From NCBI GenBank assembly GCA_951217055.1, contig OX578284.1, positions 14,937,687 through 15,001,686 of the forward strand: 64,000 nt of DNA, given 5' to 3'. This DNA comes from Gerris lacustris. Lineage: Eukaryota > Arthropoda > Insecta > Hemiptera > Gerridae. The notes below the pieces were generated by a model. That model saw only the letters and a list, made by a program, of their open reading frames with translations, searched no databases and had not been told where the DNA came from. Below are positions 12,690 to 23,599 of this stretch, piece by piece (position 1 is the first letter of the stretch; every line of letters begins with the position of its first letter). The position numbers were made by a program, and so were the translations under genes.

Positions 12690-13300
12690 AAAGTATGTTA
12701 TAACCAAGTTCAAAAGACTGTCTTACATTTCCCAGCCAAAAGCCTTAAGCTTTTGAAAATACCAATAAGACTGACAATAAACAAGAAAATGTATGGTCAA
12801 TTAAAGCACAAAAAATGGCCATAACCATTTCATTCTTTACAGCCAAGTCTAATAGTGAAGGAGAAAATATTTGGCTAGTTAAAGCACAAAAAAACTAGCC
12901 ATCTTATTTTACCCAATAAAACAGTATTTACTATTTAATCCTCTTCATTTGTTTATGACTGAAGTTAATTTATATAATATTTTTAGAATACCGGCAAAAC
13001 TGATAGTAAAGAAGACAATATATTGGTATGAAAAGTATAAAAAGTAATCATAACTTTTATATTCTTCTATGATCAAGTGAAAATGTTTACCCTTACATAC
13101 AATATTAAAAAAACGGCCATGATTTTGACAAAGAAAAAATCAGTGAAACTGACAATCATAAATTCCTTATCCTTGTACATCCAAACATTTAATGTTACAG
13201 TCCACTTTAAACATTTCAACAATCATAAGTATGTACTTGTACCCTTTCAATTAATTCTGTATAAAGTGTTGATCCTTAAGGGAAATATAAATAAAAAACT
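12690..13300. other. AT-rich non-coding DNA
   Basis: Two related phrases (AAGCACAAAAAA near 12805 and 12883; CCAAGTCTAATAG-type text) hint at an old duplication. The 90-codon frame at 13077-13349 (+) is Lys/Ile/Leu-rich and runs into the satellite that follows. I do not consider it a gene. Confidence 0.4.
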
Positions 13301-13313
13301 CTCAATTCGGTGG

Positions 13314-13348
13314 CAACGTTTCGGATGGCTTGTCGGGCCGAAACGTTG
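13314..13348. repeat. Perfect 11 bp hairpin at the satellite edge
   Basis: CAACGTTTCGG at 13314-13324 and CCGAAACGTTG at 13338-13348 are exact inverses around a 13-base loop, directly beside the first satellite unit. Confidence 0.8.
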
Positions 13349-14310
13349 AATGTTCTTCTTTAGACTATTACTGCCATTATAAAAACAGAAAGAAGTAACA
13401 AACTAAAGAAGGTGTACAGAATGTTCTTCTTTAGACTATTGCCTCTCTTATAAAAACAGAAAGAAGTAACAAACTAAAGAAGGTGTACAGAATGTTCTTC
13501 TTTAGACTATTGCCTCTCTTATAAAAACAGAAAGAAGTAACAAACTAAAGAAGGTGTACAGAATGTTCTTCTTTAGACTATTGCCTCTCTTATAAAAACA
13601 GAAAGAAGTAACAAACTAATGAAGGTGTACGGAATGTTCTTCTTTAGACAGTTACTCCCCTTATAAAAACAGAATGGAGTATAACAATCTAAAGAAGGAA
13701 TGTTCTTCTTTGGACTATTACTCCTCTTATAAAAACAGAAAGAAGTAACAAACTAAAGGAGGTGTACAGAATGTTCTTCTTTAGACTATTGCATCTCCTT
13801 TTAAAAACAGAAAGAAGTAACAAACTAAAGAAGGTGTACAGAATGTTCTTCTTTAGACTATTGTATCTCTTATAAAAACAGAAAGAAGTAACAAACTAAA
13901 GAAGGTGTACAGAATGTTCTTCTTTAGACTATTGTATCTCTTATAAAAACAGAAAGAAGTAACAAACTAAAGAAGGTGTACAGAATGTTCTTCTTTAGAC
14001 TATTGCATCTCTTATAAAAACAGAAAGAAGTAACAAACTAAAGAAGGTGTACAGAATGTTCTTCTTTAGACTATTGCATCTCTTATAAAAACAGAAGGAA
14101 GTGACAATCTAATGAAGGTGTACGGAATGTTCTTCTTTGGACTATTACTCCCCTTATAAAAACAGAAGGGAGTAACAATTTTTAGAAAATGTGCGGAGTG
14201 TTCATCTTTAGACTTCTACTCCCCTTATAAAAAAAAGGGAGTAACAATCTAAAGAAGAGTTACGGAATGTCCTTATTTAAACTATTAGTCCCCTTATAAT
14301 AACAGAAGTG
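13344..14310 (+). repeat. 71 bp satellite whose unit is itself a hairpin
   Basis: About 13 head-to-tail copies. Unit starts at 13421, 13492 and 13563 give a 71 bp period. Each unit starts with TTCTTCTTTAGACTATT and ends with GTAACAAACTAAAGAAGG, so its two ends are inverse to each other. Variants near both edges keep GTTACTCCCC, linking the array to the palindrome at 10487-10546. Central copies are the most uniform. Confidence 0.93.
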
Positions 14311-14559
14311 TGATATTTCTTTGTCCCAAAGTAAATTATCTAAATGGTAAATTTAAAGAAACCAAATGGTTAAAAAAAAAGAAGGAATGTATTAATAATA
14401 TAATTCATTTATTCTAAAAAACATAGGGGAGTAACAGTCTAAAGAAATACCCATATTTCATCGGAAGAAGAGAGAAGAAACAGAGTTACATTAATCAAAA
14501 CAATTAGTGAGGTGAATCTACTCCATGTCTGAGATCAACGTGGATTTCATTGCATACTG

Positions 14560-14728
14560 GTCAGTACTGATTATATCCATACTGATCTTCATCAGTACTG
14601 ATTATATCCATACTGATCTTCATCAGTACTGATTATATCCATACTGATCTTCATCAGTACTGATTATATCCATACTGATCTTCATCAGTACTGATTATAT
14701 CCATACTGATCTTCATCAGTACTGATTA
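14560..14728 (+). repeat. 31 bp tandem repeat, 5-6 copies
   Basis: Unit CAGTACTGATTATATCCATA plus CTGATCTTCAT, 31 bp (starts 14562, 14593 and so on), with essentially no variation. Confidence 0.95.
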
Positions 14729-14730
14729 TA

Positions 14731-14802
14731 GCCTTATGAAGACTGAAAGCTATTTGTCACTCCACTTTTAGTTGCTTATGAAGCTTTCAGTCTTTATAAG
14801 GT
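14731..14802. repeat. 21 bp inverted repeat flanking the 31 bp array
   Basis: GCCTTATGAAGACTGAAAGCT at 14731-14751 is inverse to 14782-14802, matching at 19 of 21 bases, around a 30-base loop. It begins immediately after the last 31 bp unit. Confidence 0.85.
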
Positions 14803-14879
14803 CATCATGAGTGCATTGTTACGATGCGACTCATTAATTTTTAAGTATACTCACCCCCCAACAAATTTTGGGACTGATG

Positions 14880-16260
14880 CTGCCAAAATGAAGGCTGAAA
14901 GCTACTTTGTTAAATAAACAAAATTTTAATTTACGTGAAGATACAGTTTATGTAATTCCTTTTAAAATTACCTCTATAGACGTTCCCTTATCTAATGCAT
15001 ACAGGATTATTGTTATGTACCATATCAAACACAACTAGGCATACAGTTGAAAAATGTAAAATCAATTTAAGCCTCAGTCATTTACACGAGTTAAATTTCA
15101 TAATGATTTACATAGTTAAATACATAATTTGTACTTATCTCCAATACATAATATTTAATTTTTCTTTTATATATTATATTGTAATATTTATTATAGGTAT
15201 TTTGTTATATTTGATCTATGCACATTTGTTTATTATACATTATACATAATTTAGTAAAAAAATTCTTTTACCATGTACTATTTATAGACATTATAATTAT
15301 TTTGATATTCAAGAAATTCCTAGTAAAGTATATTTTAATTTACTTTTTGGTGTTTATTTACATTTTTATAACTAGTTTATTTATTTATTTTTTATTTTTA
15401 CATATAAACTTATTTATATTATTATTAATAATTTATTATTTGTTAAATTACATGGACCACATAAATTTTCAATTTTTATTAATTATTACATCAATAAAAA
15501 CTTTAACAGTAAAAACTTTTTTTTTTATAGAATGTATGTATACTTTGTTAATGTATGTATTACTTGTATGTATAAGTTTTTCTTTAGGTACAAACATTAA
15601 AAATCTCTAATACAGAGAATGAAAAATTATAAATTACAGAATACATATTATAAGTTACAGGATATTTTAGAAAAAGGTTATATTCAGTCAATTTACATGT
15701 ATGTATTATATAATACTTTATATTTATATTTTTGTTATGAATAATATGTAATGATATTTTATGTTCTACCACAATTTATGAAAGTTATGAAAATTGTATT
15801 ATTTATTTATTTTTACAAATTTGGTCAAGGAAGAAACATTACCCCAATTTGTTATGTATATAATTTTATTTATAGCATCAAAATACATAAGTAGTTTTTA
15901 CATAGTTTATATTCTTAACATAATTAATACATTTTATTAATTAAATCTGAGTTATTTTATATAGTTTATAAGAATATTCATTAAAAGTTATGAAAGGAAT
16001 AAGTACATTATTCTTTTATATAAAAAATGTTTGGTCAAAAAGTTATAAAAGTTTATAGTACATACAGATAAGTTTATGAAACACTTAAAAAGTTATATTG
16101 TTCAACAATTTTGTTACAAAAGTAAAAATGAAAGTATAGTTTAAATTAAATTATGTCTCATGGTTTGTTACAGAATTCAGAAAAAGGCACATAGTACAAT
16201 AAAAGAGTTAGTTGAATATGTGAACAGTGTTTATAATATTTGTTTTATATAAGGTTAACT
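14880..16260. other. Very AT-rich non-coding DNA
   Basis: Frames at 14995-15249, 15218-15610 (130 codons) and 15584-15772 are strings of Ile, Leu, Phe, Tyr and Asn codons. They look membrane-like only because the DNA is A+T with few other bases. They overlap, on both strands, without a domain I can recognise. No gene is supported. Confidence 0.5.
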
Positions 16261-16280
16261 TTCCCATGTACATTTTTACA

Positions 16281-16498
16281 TTTTTTTTTTTTTTTTTTTT
16301 TTTTTTGTAGTTTTAGTCCCGTTCAACAGCTTTATTAGGTTATTACAGGACAGGGGTTATCCGGCCACTTTACTCATCTAATCGATGAGATCATCAGTGT
16401 GAAACATGTCTCACCCCGCTGGAATTCGAACTCACAGCCGGGGTTTAGACCTTGGTTTCAGAGTCGAGTGCGCTAACCCCTCGGCTACACCGGCCCCC
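16281..16498 (-). mobile_element. tRNA-derived SINE with poly(A) tail
   Basis: On the minus strand the element begins at about 16498 with a tRNA-like head. An A-box-like GTGTAGCCGAGGGGTTAGCGC is followed by a B-box-like GAGTTCGAATTCC. It continues through a non-tRNA body to GGACTAAAACTACAAAA and a 26-base poly(A) (T16281-T16306 on the plus strand). TACATT occurs on both sides of the insertion and is the probable start of a target duplication. A tail fragment of the same family is at about 56375-56430. Confidence 0.75.
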
Positions 16499-16499
16499 T

Positions 16500-16805
16500 A
16501 CATTATTTTTATACAAAATAATAATGTTTAACAATTCATTTTTTTTTTTTTGTTTGAGAAATTAGCACTGGTTCAAAATAGTGTCTTATACTTGTGATTA
16601 TTTATAATTGATAAATGTGTTAGATCCATTAGGATCTTTTAGTTATACTTAAAACATAACTTAAAAAAATAATTATTTTATTAATTCTTTCAATTCAAAG
16701 ATTTTTCAATATCGTTGGTAGGACACAAGAAAAAAGTTTTAATTATTATTTTTCTAGATGTTATACATTTCAATCATTGTGCGCAGCATAATGTTTTATC
16801 TAGAT
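16500..16805. other. AT-rich non-coding DNA
   Basis: I see nothing coding or structured apart from short T runs. Confidence 0.5.
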
Positions 16806-17310
16806 TATATTTTTATTCCTATTGGATTCTTGCCACATTACTATTTATAAGGAAACTCATGGTGGAAACACACTACCGTCACGTCACTTAATCTCACGCG
16901 TTGGATTCCTGCCTCATTGCTATATTTATAAGGAAACTCATGGTGGAAATACACTACTGTCATGCGTCACTTGATCTCACGCGTTGGATTCCTGCCACAT
17001 TACTATTCATAAGGAAACTCATGGTGGAAATACACTACTGTCATGCATCACTTGATCTCACGCGTTGGATTTCTGCCTCATTGCTATATTTATTAGGAAA
17101 TTTATGGTGGAAATACTCTACCGTCATGTCACTTGATCTCACGCATTGGGTTCCTGCCACATTACTATTTATAAGGAGACTCATGGTGGAAGTACACAGT
17201 ACCTCGTCACTTGATCTCACTTGTGGATTCCTGCCACATTACTATTAATAAGGAAACTCATGGTAGAAACACACTACTGTCATGTCACTTGATCTCACGC
17301 GTTGTCACGT
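16806..17310 (+). repeat. About 80 bp tandem repeat, 6 copies
   Basis: The unit contains GGATTCCTGCCACATTACTA, AAGGAAACTCATGGTGGAAA and GTCACTTGATCTCACGCGTT. Starts at 16824, 16903, 16986, 17067, 17148 and 17225 give spacings of 77-83. The 115-codon plus-strand frame at 16901-17248 exists because two of the central spacings are 81, a multiple of three. It has no start context or domain. Confidence 0.93.
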
Positions 17311-18070
17311 TATTACTCTGATATTATCCTTAGGAACATACTATAATCATGACAAACATATTTTCTTCATTATTTTTCGAACATTTTTATCTTGCTTCCA
17401 GATGTTCTTTTATTAAAGTTTGTGAATGCCTTTCTTGCTCTCAAATATCCTAACTATGCATAGGCTCTACTGAATTAATGAAAAGATGGGAAATTTGAAT
17501 TTTATTGTTTGGTCGAGTAAAGAAAAGATCCGAAACATTTCCATATTGTATACTTTTGAACGGGCCAAGAAGAGTTTGATTATTTACATACGCTAAAAAC
17601 ACACACACATAAGCTACATAAGCTAGCTCTGTGTATTAAAAAAAATTAATACCCAATTTCGCTTATGCACGAACAAAGATTGTCACGAACTTTAGTAATC
17701 AATTGCTAGGCCATTTTTATATTATCTATAAAAAAAAAGTCCAAAAGAAATGCTCCAAGGTGTGCCAAATGTACAAATACGTCAAAATGCCCATTAAATA
17801 AAGCAAAACCATTATTTGCCCTGTGTCACTATGAACGCCATTTATAGCAGTAGATTAGTGTGTGGCGTGAGGTCCTGAGACAGCTCATGAGTTCGTGTGA
17901 TGGGAAGGTAACGTTTTTCCTTCTTTACCAACCTGATGCATAGTTAGTTTTACTTGCTATTCTTACGCCCTTCAAATTAGCTATAATATACTACCACATT
18001 GCTGATGGGTTGGCATTCAAAATAGTTTTTACTATAATACCGATTATAAATAAATCAAATTAACCAAAAA
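17310..18070. other. AT-rich non-coding DNA
   Basis: No gene is recognised. The region contains a short (AC)n tract near 17598 and otherwise unique-looking AT-rich text. Confidence 0.45.
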
Positions 18071-18076
18071 TGTTGT

Positions 18077-18290
18077 ACTTATTATTAACAAAGGGAGACA
18101 GACAGAGAAAAATAGACTCCAGCGCCGGAACTGTTGGTAGAGCGCTATACTGGAAATATAGAAACCCGTGGTTCAAGTTCCGGCGCTGGAGTCTATTTTT
18201 CTGTCTGTCTCCCTTTGTTAATAATAAGTATAATTTGATTTAAATTATAATTTAAACTTTCCGTTGTATGAATACTACCTAAATCTTAAA
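18077..18290 (+). mobile_element. tRNA-like SINE copy 1 inside an inverted repeat
   Basis: Arms at 18077-18131 and 18177-18229 are inverse to each other apart from one 2-base indel. They enclose the tRNA-like core TGGTAGAGCGC, a CTATA-CTGGAAA-TATAG anticodon-like stem-loop and GGTTCAAGTTCC. Downstream, TATAATTTGATTTAAATTATAATTTAAACTTTCCG matches the body of the copies at 52885-53119. Functional tRNA identity is unlikely because the same body follows other copies. Confidence 0.75.
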
Positions 18291-18299
18291 AACAAACAG

Positions 18300-19800
18300 T
18301 TACAAGATAAAAAGAACTATTTACGTACTACGTTTTTAAATGTTCTGTCATAAATCATAAATTTGAAACCCGTCAAAATGAAGATCTTAAATATGGGACA
18401 TGTCAAAACAAATAAAATAAATTGCGGATTTTTTCCGAACTAACTTTCCATACAGCAAAATTAGCTGAAAACTAATTAAATTCTGCTGAAATATAGGTAA
18501 AAGTATTAAAATAATGCATTGTCATCGTGTTATAATGTCTAGCTACTCGGGAAGTTAGTTAAAAGTCGATTGCAAGATTTGTACTGGACAAACAAACAAA
18601 CAAGAAAGAAAGCTAATAAAAACGTAGTAAAATGTTGATTTACCTGTTTTTAATAAAACAAAATACTTATAAATATGATCGTAATAGTAAATTATAAAAT
18701 ATATTGCCTTATCCGAAATAATGGATGTTTTAATAGTATAAGCTCACAAGAGCAAATATTGATCCGCTGACAAGTATAGAGTTTCTGGCAAGGGAAGTAT
18801 TTCGTATTTCAAAACACTCTTAACGTAGTTGGTATAAATAATCTGTGTTGGTATTTTTTAAAAACTTAAAGGTGGCCAAACACGTTGCAGCATACCTGAG
18901 AGGTGAACCTGTACAAGTCCACATCTCAGGCATACCACACAATGTGTTGGTAGGGAAGTGTTCCGCATTTCAAAACTCTCAATTACGCAGTTGGTAAAAA
19001 ACAATCTGATAGTTTCAACTAACAGGTAATGGTAACAGGTATGTTATAGGTGACCTGTGACCATTTAAGAAGCGGATATAATCGGCAAGTAAAAATATGA
19101 ATAAATTACATTGAAACTAATAACAAATTGTCGAAGAAAAAAAATGAACTTTTCTTTTTTTTTTGGAATAAAGAATACTCAAGTAAATAAATAATAATAA
19201 AATGTTTAATTAAACTGAGAAAAATAAGTCTACGGAACAAAATGCTTTGAATTCATTAAATTTTTATTGCTTATACATATTTATTATGTATATAAAAAAT
19301 AATAAATAGATAATGAAAAATAAATCTAATTGAAATATATATTTGAAAAAGAAAAGATTAAAAATTGTGGATTTTTATTCTTCATTTCTTGGAGACCCCA
19401 CCCTTCCCTTTTTGGGTAAACAACTATAAATTAATTTCTTGAGGAACAAACTGTAAAAAATAACAATTAAAAATAAAATAAATAACAGTAAATAAACAAA
19501 TATTTTGGAACAAAAGAAATGAAAATTATTTGATTGTTTGTTTTGCTGAGTTGAAACAAGTGTTAGTGTTCAATTAATACTTGATTACAACGAAGAACAG
19601 TCAACACAGCTGCATCCTAAATAAACGCAACCTTAATATCCTCCCTTTTAGTTTCTGAATTTATTGAAATCTACAACCTTAATTTTCCTTAACTTATTTA
19701 ACGAAGTTGTTGAAAACAAAAAAAATCTTATACAGGAGAAAAAAAATTAAATGAAAAGGATTTATTATTTATTAAGTTTTGAAAAACTCAAGGTATATTA
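18300..19800. other. AT-rich DNA with a short foldback repeat
   Basis: No gene is recognised. At about 18876-18950 the left half (CCAAACACGTTGCAGCATACCTGAGAGGTG) and the right half (CACATCTCAGGCATACCACACAATGTGTTGG) are imperfect inverses, resembling a tiny MITE. Related text appears at about 58965-59100. The phrase GGGAAGT.TTTCG.ATTTCAAAAC flanks it on both sides (near 18792 and 18953), hinting at a local duplication. Confidence 0.5.
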
Positions 19801-19804
19801 AATT

Positions 19805-20720
19805 TTATTTTATTTTTGGAACAATAAGTTCCTTATTCCATGTTTCAGCGTCTGGAGCCCGGGAGTAAATCCGAAAGGAATGACCGTCGCGAAATCGATG
19901 ACGATAACGTGAGTAAATGATGACCGGTTTAGTTGAAATTTAGAACACATGTTCACTTTAACAATGCATAGGACGAGTTCGTTGGACAACGTTATCTGCC
20001 CAAGGGTTCGTGCATAACGCACACGTAAACTTAAGCTTCAAATGAAAAAATTGGAATTTTAAGACGGGAAACAATTCTAACTTCATCTATTTAATGAGAC
20101 AAACAGCTTTTATAAATATCTTTTTTTAGTAAAACCAACACCGACACCGCTGTGAAGTGTTAAAGATCGCTAAATTTATTAAAGCGGACCAAAACTTTTA
20201 AAGTAGAGAAAACGTTTTTACCGATATCTTACGTTCTAACATAAGGATTTTAATATAATTTCATATAAATGGTCTAAAGTATAATTGAAAAAGGCATGTA
20301 AATTTTCAACCTGATACTCGTACAAGCAGAATGTTTTGTGCAGTGAAGTGATATACTTTATAGTATTTTAAATGGAGTAGGCCGGGACGTAAATGGGTTA
20401 AGGACTCACTTTACTACAACCCTCATCTAACTATAAACTCATGATTAACTTTTTTCTTAATATTCAATACGCCATATTTATTGCAAGACGGTAACTTCAA
20501 TGATAAGAAATAGTTTTTCTTTTAATTTTGCTTTAACTCCGCTTAGTAAAAATAGGTAGTTATTTTTAATTTTGTCTCTTTTCTAACTCCGCCATGTATA
20601 AGAAGTTGGCATCGTATACTTAGCAGTTTAATTTTTTAATTTACATTTAATGGAAAGCGAAAGGAACTTCGTTCCTAACGGGTGTCCCGCGACACCACAT
20701 TATTTTTTTTAAAGAAGTTC
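19805..20720 (+). repeat. Dispersed repeat family E, copy 3
   Basis: It aligns with copy 1 across GGAACAATAAGTTCCTTA, GGAGCCCGGGAGT, AAAGCGGACCA and CAATTGAAA-type blocks and the end GGTGTCCCGCGACACCACAT (20681-20700), which is also at 4430-4450. GGTGTCCCGCGACACC is itself an imperfect palindrome. The 70-codon minus frame at 19810-20022 is a by-product. Confidence 0.6.
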
Positions 20721-22020
20721 AGCTGTCTCCATAGTCAATAGTCATACGTGTGTCGAAGTTGTACAAAAGTTTATATGCGTGCTTTTTTATATATGTATAT
20801 TTTTTTTTAGTATTTGTAGATGTATGGTCACATGGTTTTAATTCAAAGTGGGATCACACTTACTTAAAGGTAATATTAAATCTTCAGCAAAATCCTAACC
20901 GTGAAAAAAGAGCCAAGTTCCAGTCCCCCCATTCAAATAAGTCAGCCAATTAAAATAGTGATATCCTACATTGTGCACTTTCTTTCGACCATAACTTCAC
21001 ATAACTTATACATTTATATACAAGAGTACTCTTTTATCCCTCCCCCCTCTTTTATTTATGTCTACTTGTGACATATCAGGAGCAGGTACTTTAAAGGTCT
21101 AGGTGTTAATAGAAAAAAGTTTATGCGCAAGCGGAAGAGAAAGAAATGGACGTAGAAAGTTAATATGGGCCCAAAAATGAGATAATTATGACCTATTATA
21201 AAAAAAAATGTAATCAATAAAAACCAGTGAAAAAGTTTTTTCTTTTTTTGTTTCAAAATAAATGTAGATTTAGAATATTGAAGTGGAAAAACAAACCTAA
21301 TATGAAAAAAAAGAAATGTTTAATTGTTAAGGGAAGCAGAGATATCTCCTCTCATACAAATTCAATCCGAAAATATTTGATGAAAAACAAAATAAGGATA
21401 AAAAAAAAAACACTGAAACATAAATATTTAGACAAAGGAATGAAGCATTCAAGTGAGATCCTCGAGTAGAAATATCTTAACGGCTTAACCCTCTCATTGA
21501 TATTCCGAGCGAAACTTGGGTCCCGGTCTTTTCGTTACCTGCTGCGTACAAGCTAAAATAATATAAAAATACATCTTTCTCTCGCAATAACAAAAGCTCC
21601 TAAGAGGATTGATAGAAAAATAAATTAGGTGGGATATTTATGTTTCATAGTCTTCAGTAAACATTTTCCATTTTTGGGCTAGTGATGATGAGATGAATGA
21701 TAAAGTGTTGTCATATATATATTTTAATATCATTTATGATAAAAAGCAAGGATTAGGTTCTTTAAAATATTTTTATATTAAGTTATATTTTAGAGGTGTT
21801 TTCAGTTTAGATCTCAAAAAACTTATTATGAAAGGCTTAAGGATATATAAAAGAAGTGACCGTAATTTAAATAGAAGAAATTGGATTGATCAATTTTGGT
21901 ATTTTTCTTTTGATATTTATATTACTTTTTAAATGTTTAAAATAAAGATCATTGTTAATGTATAAAAAAATAGAACACTACAATTTGAATTGCAATTTGT
22001 TTTAACTAAAAAGAAGTATA
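20720..22020. other. AT-rich non-coding DNA
   Basis: Frames at 20750-20953, 21062-21256, 21227-21469 and 21693-21932 are Lys/Ile/Phe-rich chance frames. No domain, tRNA or repeat unit was recognised. Confidence 0.4.
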
Positions 22021-22023
22021 ATG

Positions 22024-23070
22024 TACGAGGTGTGTAAATACCATAACAAAACTGATAAGGTAGCGTTTGATTGGACAACCCTGGCGGTTTCCCTTTTGGA
22101 GGAGAGGTTGGTCAACATCCGATGCGCATTCAGCTTATTTGAACAAAGAATTTGAAATCGCTCGAGTAAGTTTGTGGGGCTGTAGTGATTATTTTCGTGG
22201 AGAGCATTCTGAAGATGAGTGACATCAAGTGCCAATCCATACTCTGGCGCTTCGTTTTAGGGTCAAACTAAAGAATCCAAGACTTGTCACCAGCAATAAC
22301 ATGGTTCAGAAAATGAGGGTCATTTTAATCTGCCCCTAACAAGTTAAGAAAACCCTGTTTTTCCTTCAAAACGTTTCATTGAAACTATTTTCCTCATCCT
22401 CAATTCATTAGTGAAAATCTGATGAATGGCTGAATGAGTCAACTTGAACTCTTCCTCAATCATGAGGACGCACTACGCACAGAAACCTGAATTCCTTCGA
22501 CATTTGCAACAGTTTTTGAAGTTAAAGGCCTGCTGCAAGGTTCTTTTTAATCAGAGCTCGGCCTTTTGAGATTACCAGCGGAAAACCCGGACCTTTGATA
22601 AAACACTGTCTCCCTCCATAGATAAGTTTTTTTTTTGTTTTTTTTTTTAATTTCTTTATTGTCATAACTTCAACTACATACATTATGTAACAAGAAGTCT
22701 TGATAATGAATTACAATTTATATTAACATTATGGTATTGACTTGATTCGGGTGGTCACCCAGTGGTGGCACTCCGTAACATGTTTCCATAGATAAGTGTG
22801 TTAAAGATGTCCAAAAGTTTCCGTCGCAATGACCCCAAAACTCAAACAAGACTTGATACCGCGCCATTGCTTGATGAAACTCATTTTCAGAACGGACTAA
22901 AAATTAAAGGATTGGCGAAAATAATCACAATGGACGGCCAACTTACTGTAGCGTGTTCCAGCTCTCAATGAACGCGCAACATCAAATATTATCTCCTCTC
23001 CAAATTGGAAGCCGACAGCGTTGCAAGATGGACACTACTAATCTCATAACTCTATTTACACATACCATGC
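22024..23070 (-). pseudogene. Decayed mariner-family transposase with internal deletion
   Basis: Minus-strand reading gives a degraded mariner transposase. Near 22860 there is text like the DNA-binding N-terminus (KSCLSFGVIATETFGHL). After several frame changes come PLTSKTVANVEGIQVSVRS, then KIVSMKRFEGKTGF, then HVIAGDKSWIL, a stop, and FDPKTKRQSMDWHL at about 22220-22330. GDKSW keeps the first catalytic Asp position of the family's GDESW motif. The rest of the catalytic domain is missing. The 22024 end (TA then CGAGGTGTGTAAATA) resembles a mariner terminus. A weak inverse, GTGTAAATA, near 23060 may be the other end. A retroposon interrupts it at 22627-22784. It is certainly non-functional. 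Confidence 0.8.
22627..22784 (-). mobile_element. 158 bp retroposon insertion within the mariner relic
   Basis: The 12 bp sequence TCCATAGATAAG flanks the insert as a direct repeat at 22615-22626 and 22785-22796. On the minus strand the insert ends with AATAAAG, nine further bases, then an A-rich tail, as expected for target-primed reverse transcription. The body (GTGCCACCACTGGGTGACCA on the minus strand) matches no element I can name. It could be a 5'-truncated LINE end, a SINE or a processed transcript fragment. Confidence 0.85.
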
Positions 23071-23189
23071 TTATTTTGAACGAGCATTTGGTAAGATCAC
23101 TGATGATTTAGCCAAGTTCACAGTTAATGAATCAACATGATCTTGTCCAAATCGATTTTTCCGTGATTCAATTTCCAGTAGTAGAAGGT

Positions 23190-23590
23190 TTTGTTTCCAA
23201 GGTTATCGAAGGTAACGGAAGCATTGCGATCGTTCTGAAGGACAAAATCTTCTAGACATTGGAGAACATTTTTGTTCTCGTGTCTGTCTGCCATTTAAAT
23301 TTTTTTTCAAACCAATGTAATACATATCTTGAAAAATGCTAGCTTCTTATTTTAATGAAATTTAGATGGTAGTTCGTTATTTTGCCCATAGTTTGGTCCA
23401 CAATTAGTTTTATCTTCTGCGACCACTAATTTCTCTGCGGCCACTAATTTCTCATTAACATGCGCGCAAACATTTTTGTTCATCAACAGCTATATCTTTA
23501 AAAGTATCAGATGTTTAGGAATTTGGATGGTTTGTCGAAAGTAGCCCACAAGATGGTCCCATTTAGTCAACTAACCCCATTTTTGTTAAT
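23190..23590 (+). repeat. Dispersed family D copy
   Basis: It begins with TTATCGAAGGTAACGGAAGC, continues through GATCGTTCTGAAGGAC and the GTGTCTGTCTGCC stretch, and ends near GGTTTGTCGAAAGTAGCCC. The order is the same as in the minus-strand copy at 12230-12687. It directly follows the mariner relic. Confidence 0.65.
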
Positions 23591-23599
23591 AAACCCATT

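Noticed and set aside
15218..15610. 130-codon membrane-like protein
   Set aside because: The hydrophobic residues follow from extreme A+T content; overlapping frames look the same and no domain or start context is present.
16901..17248. 115-codon repeat protein
   Set aside because: It is an accident of a roughly 81 bp tandem repeat, whose other units break the frame.
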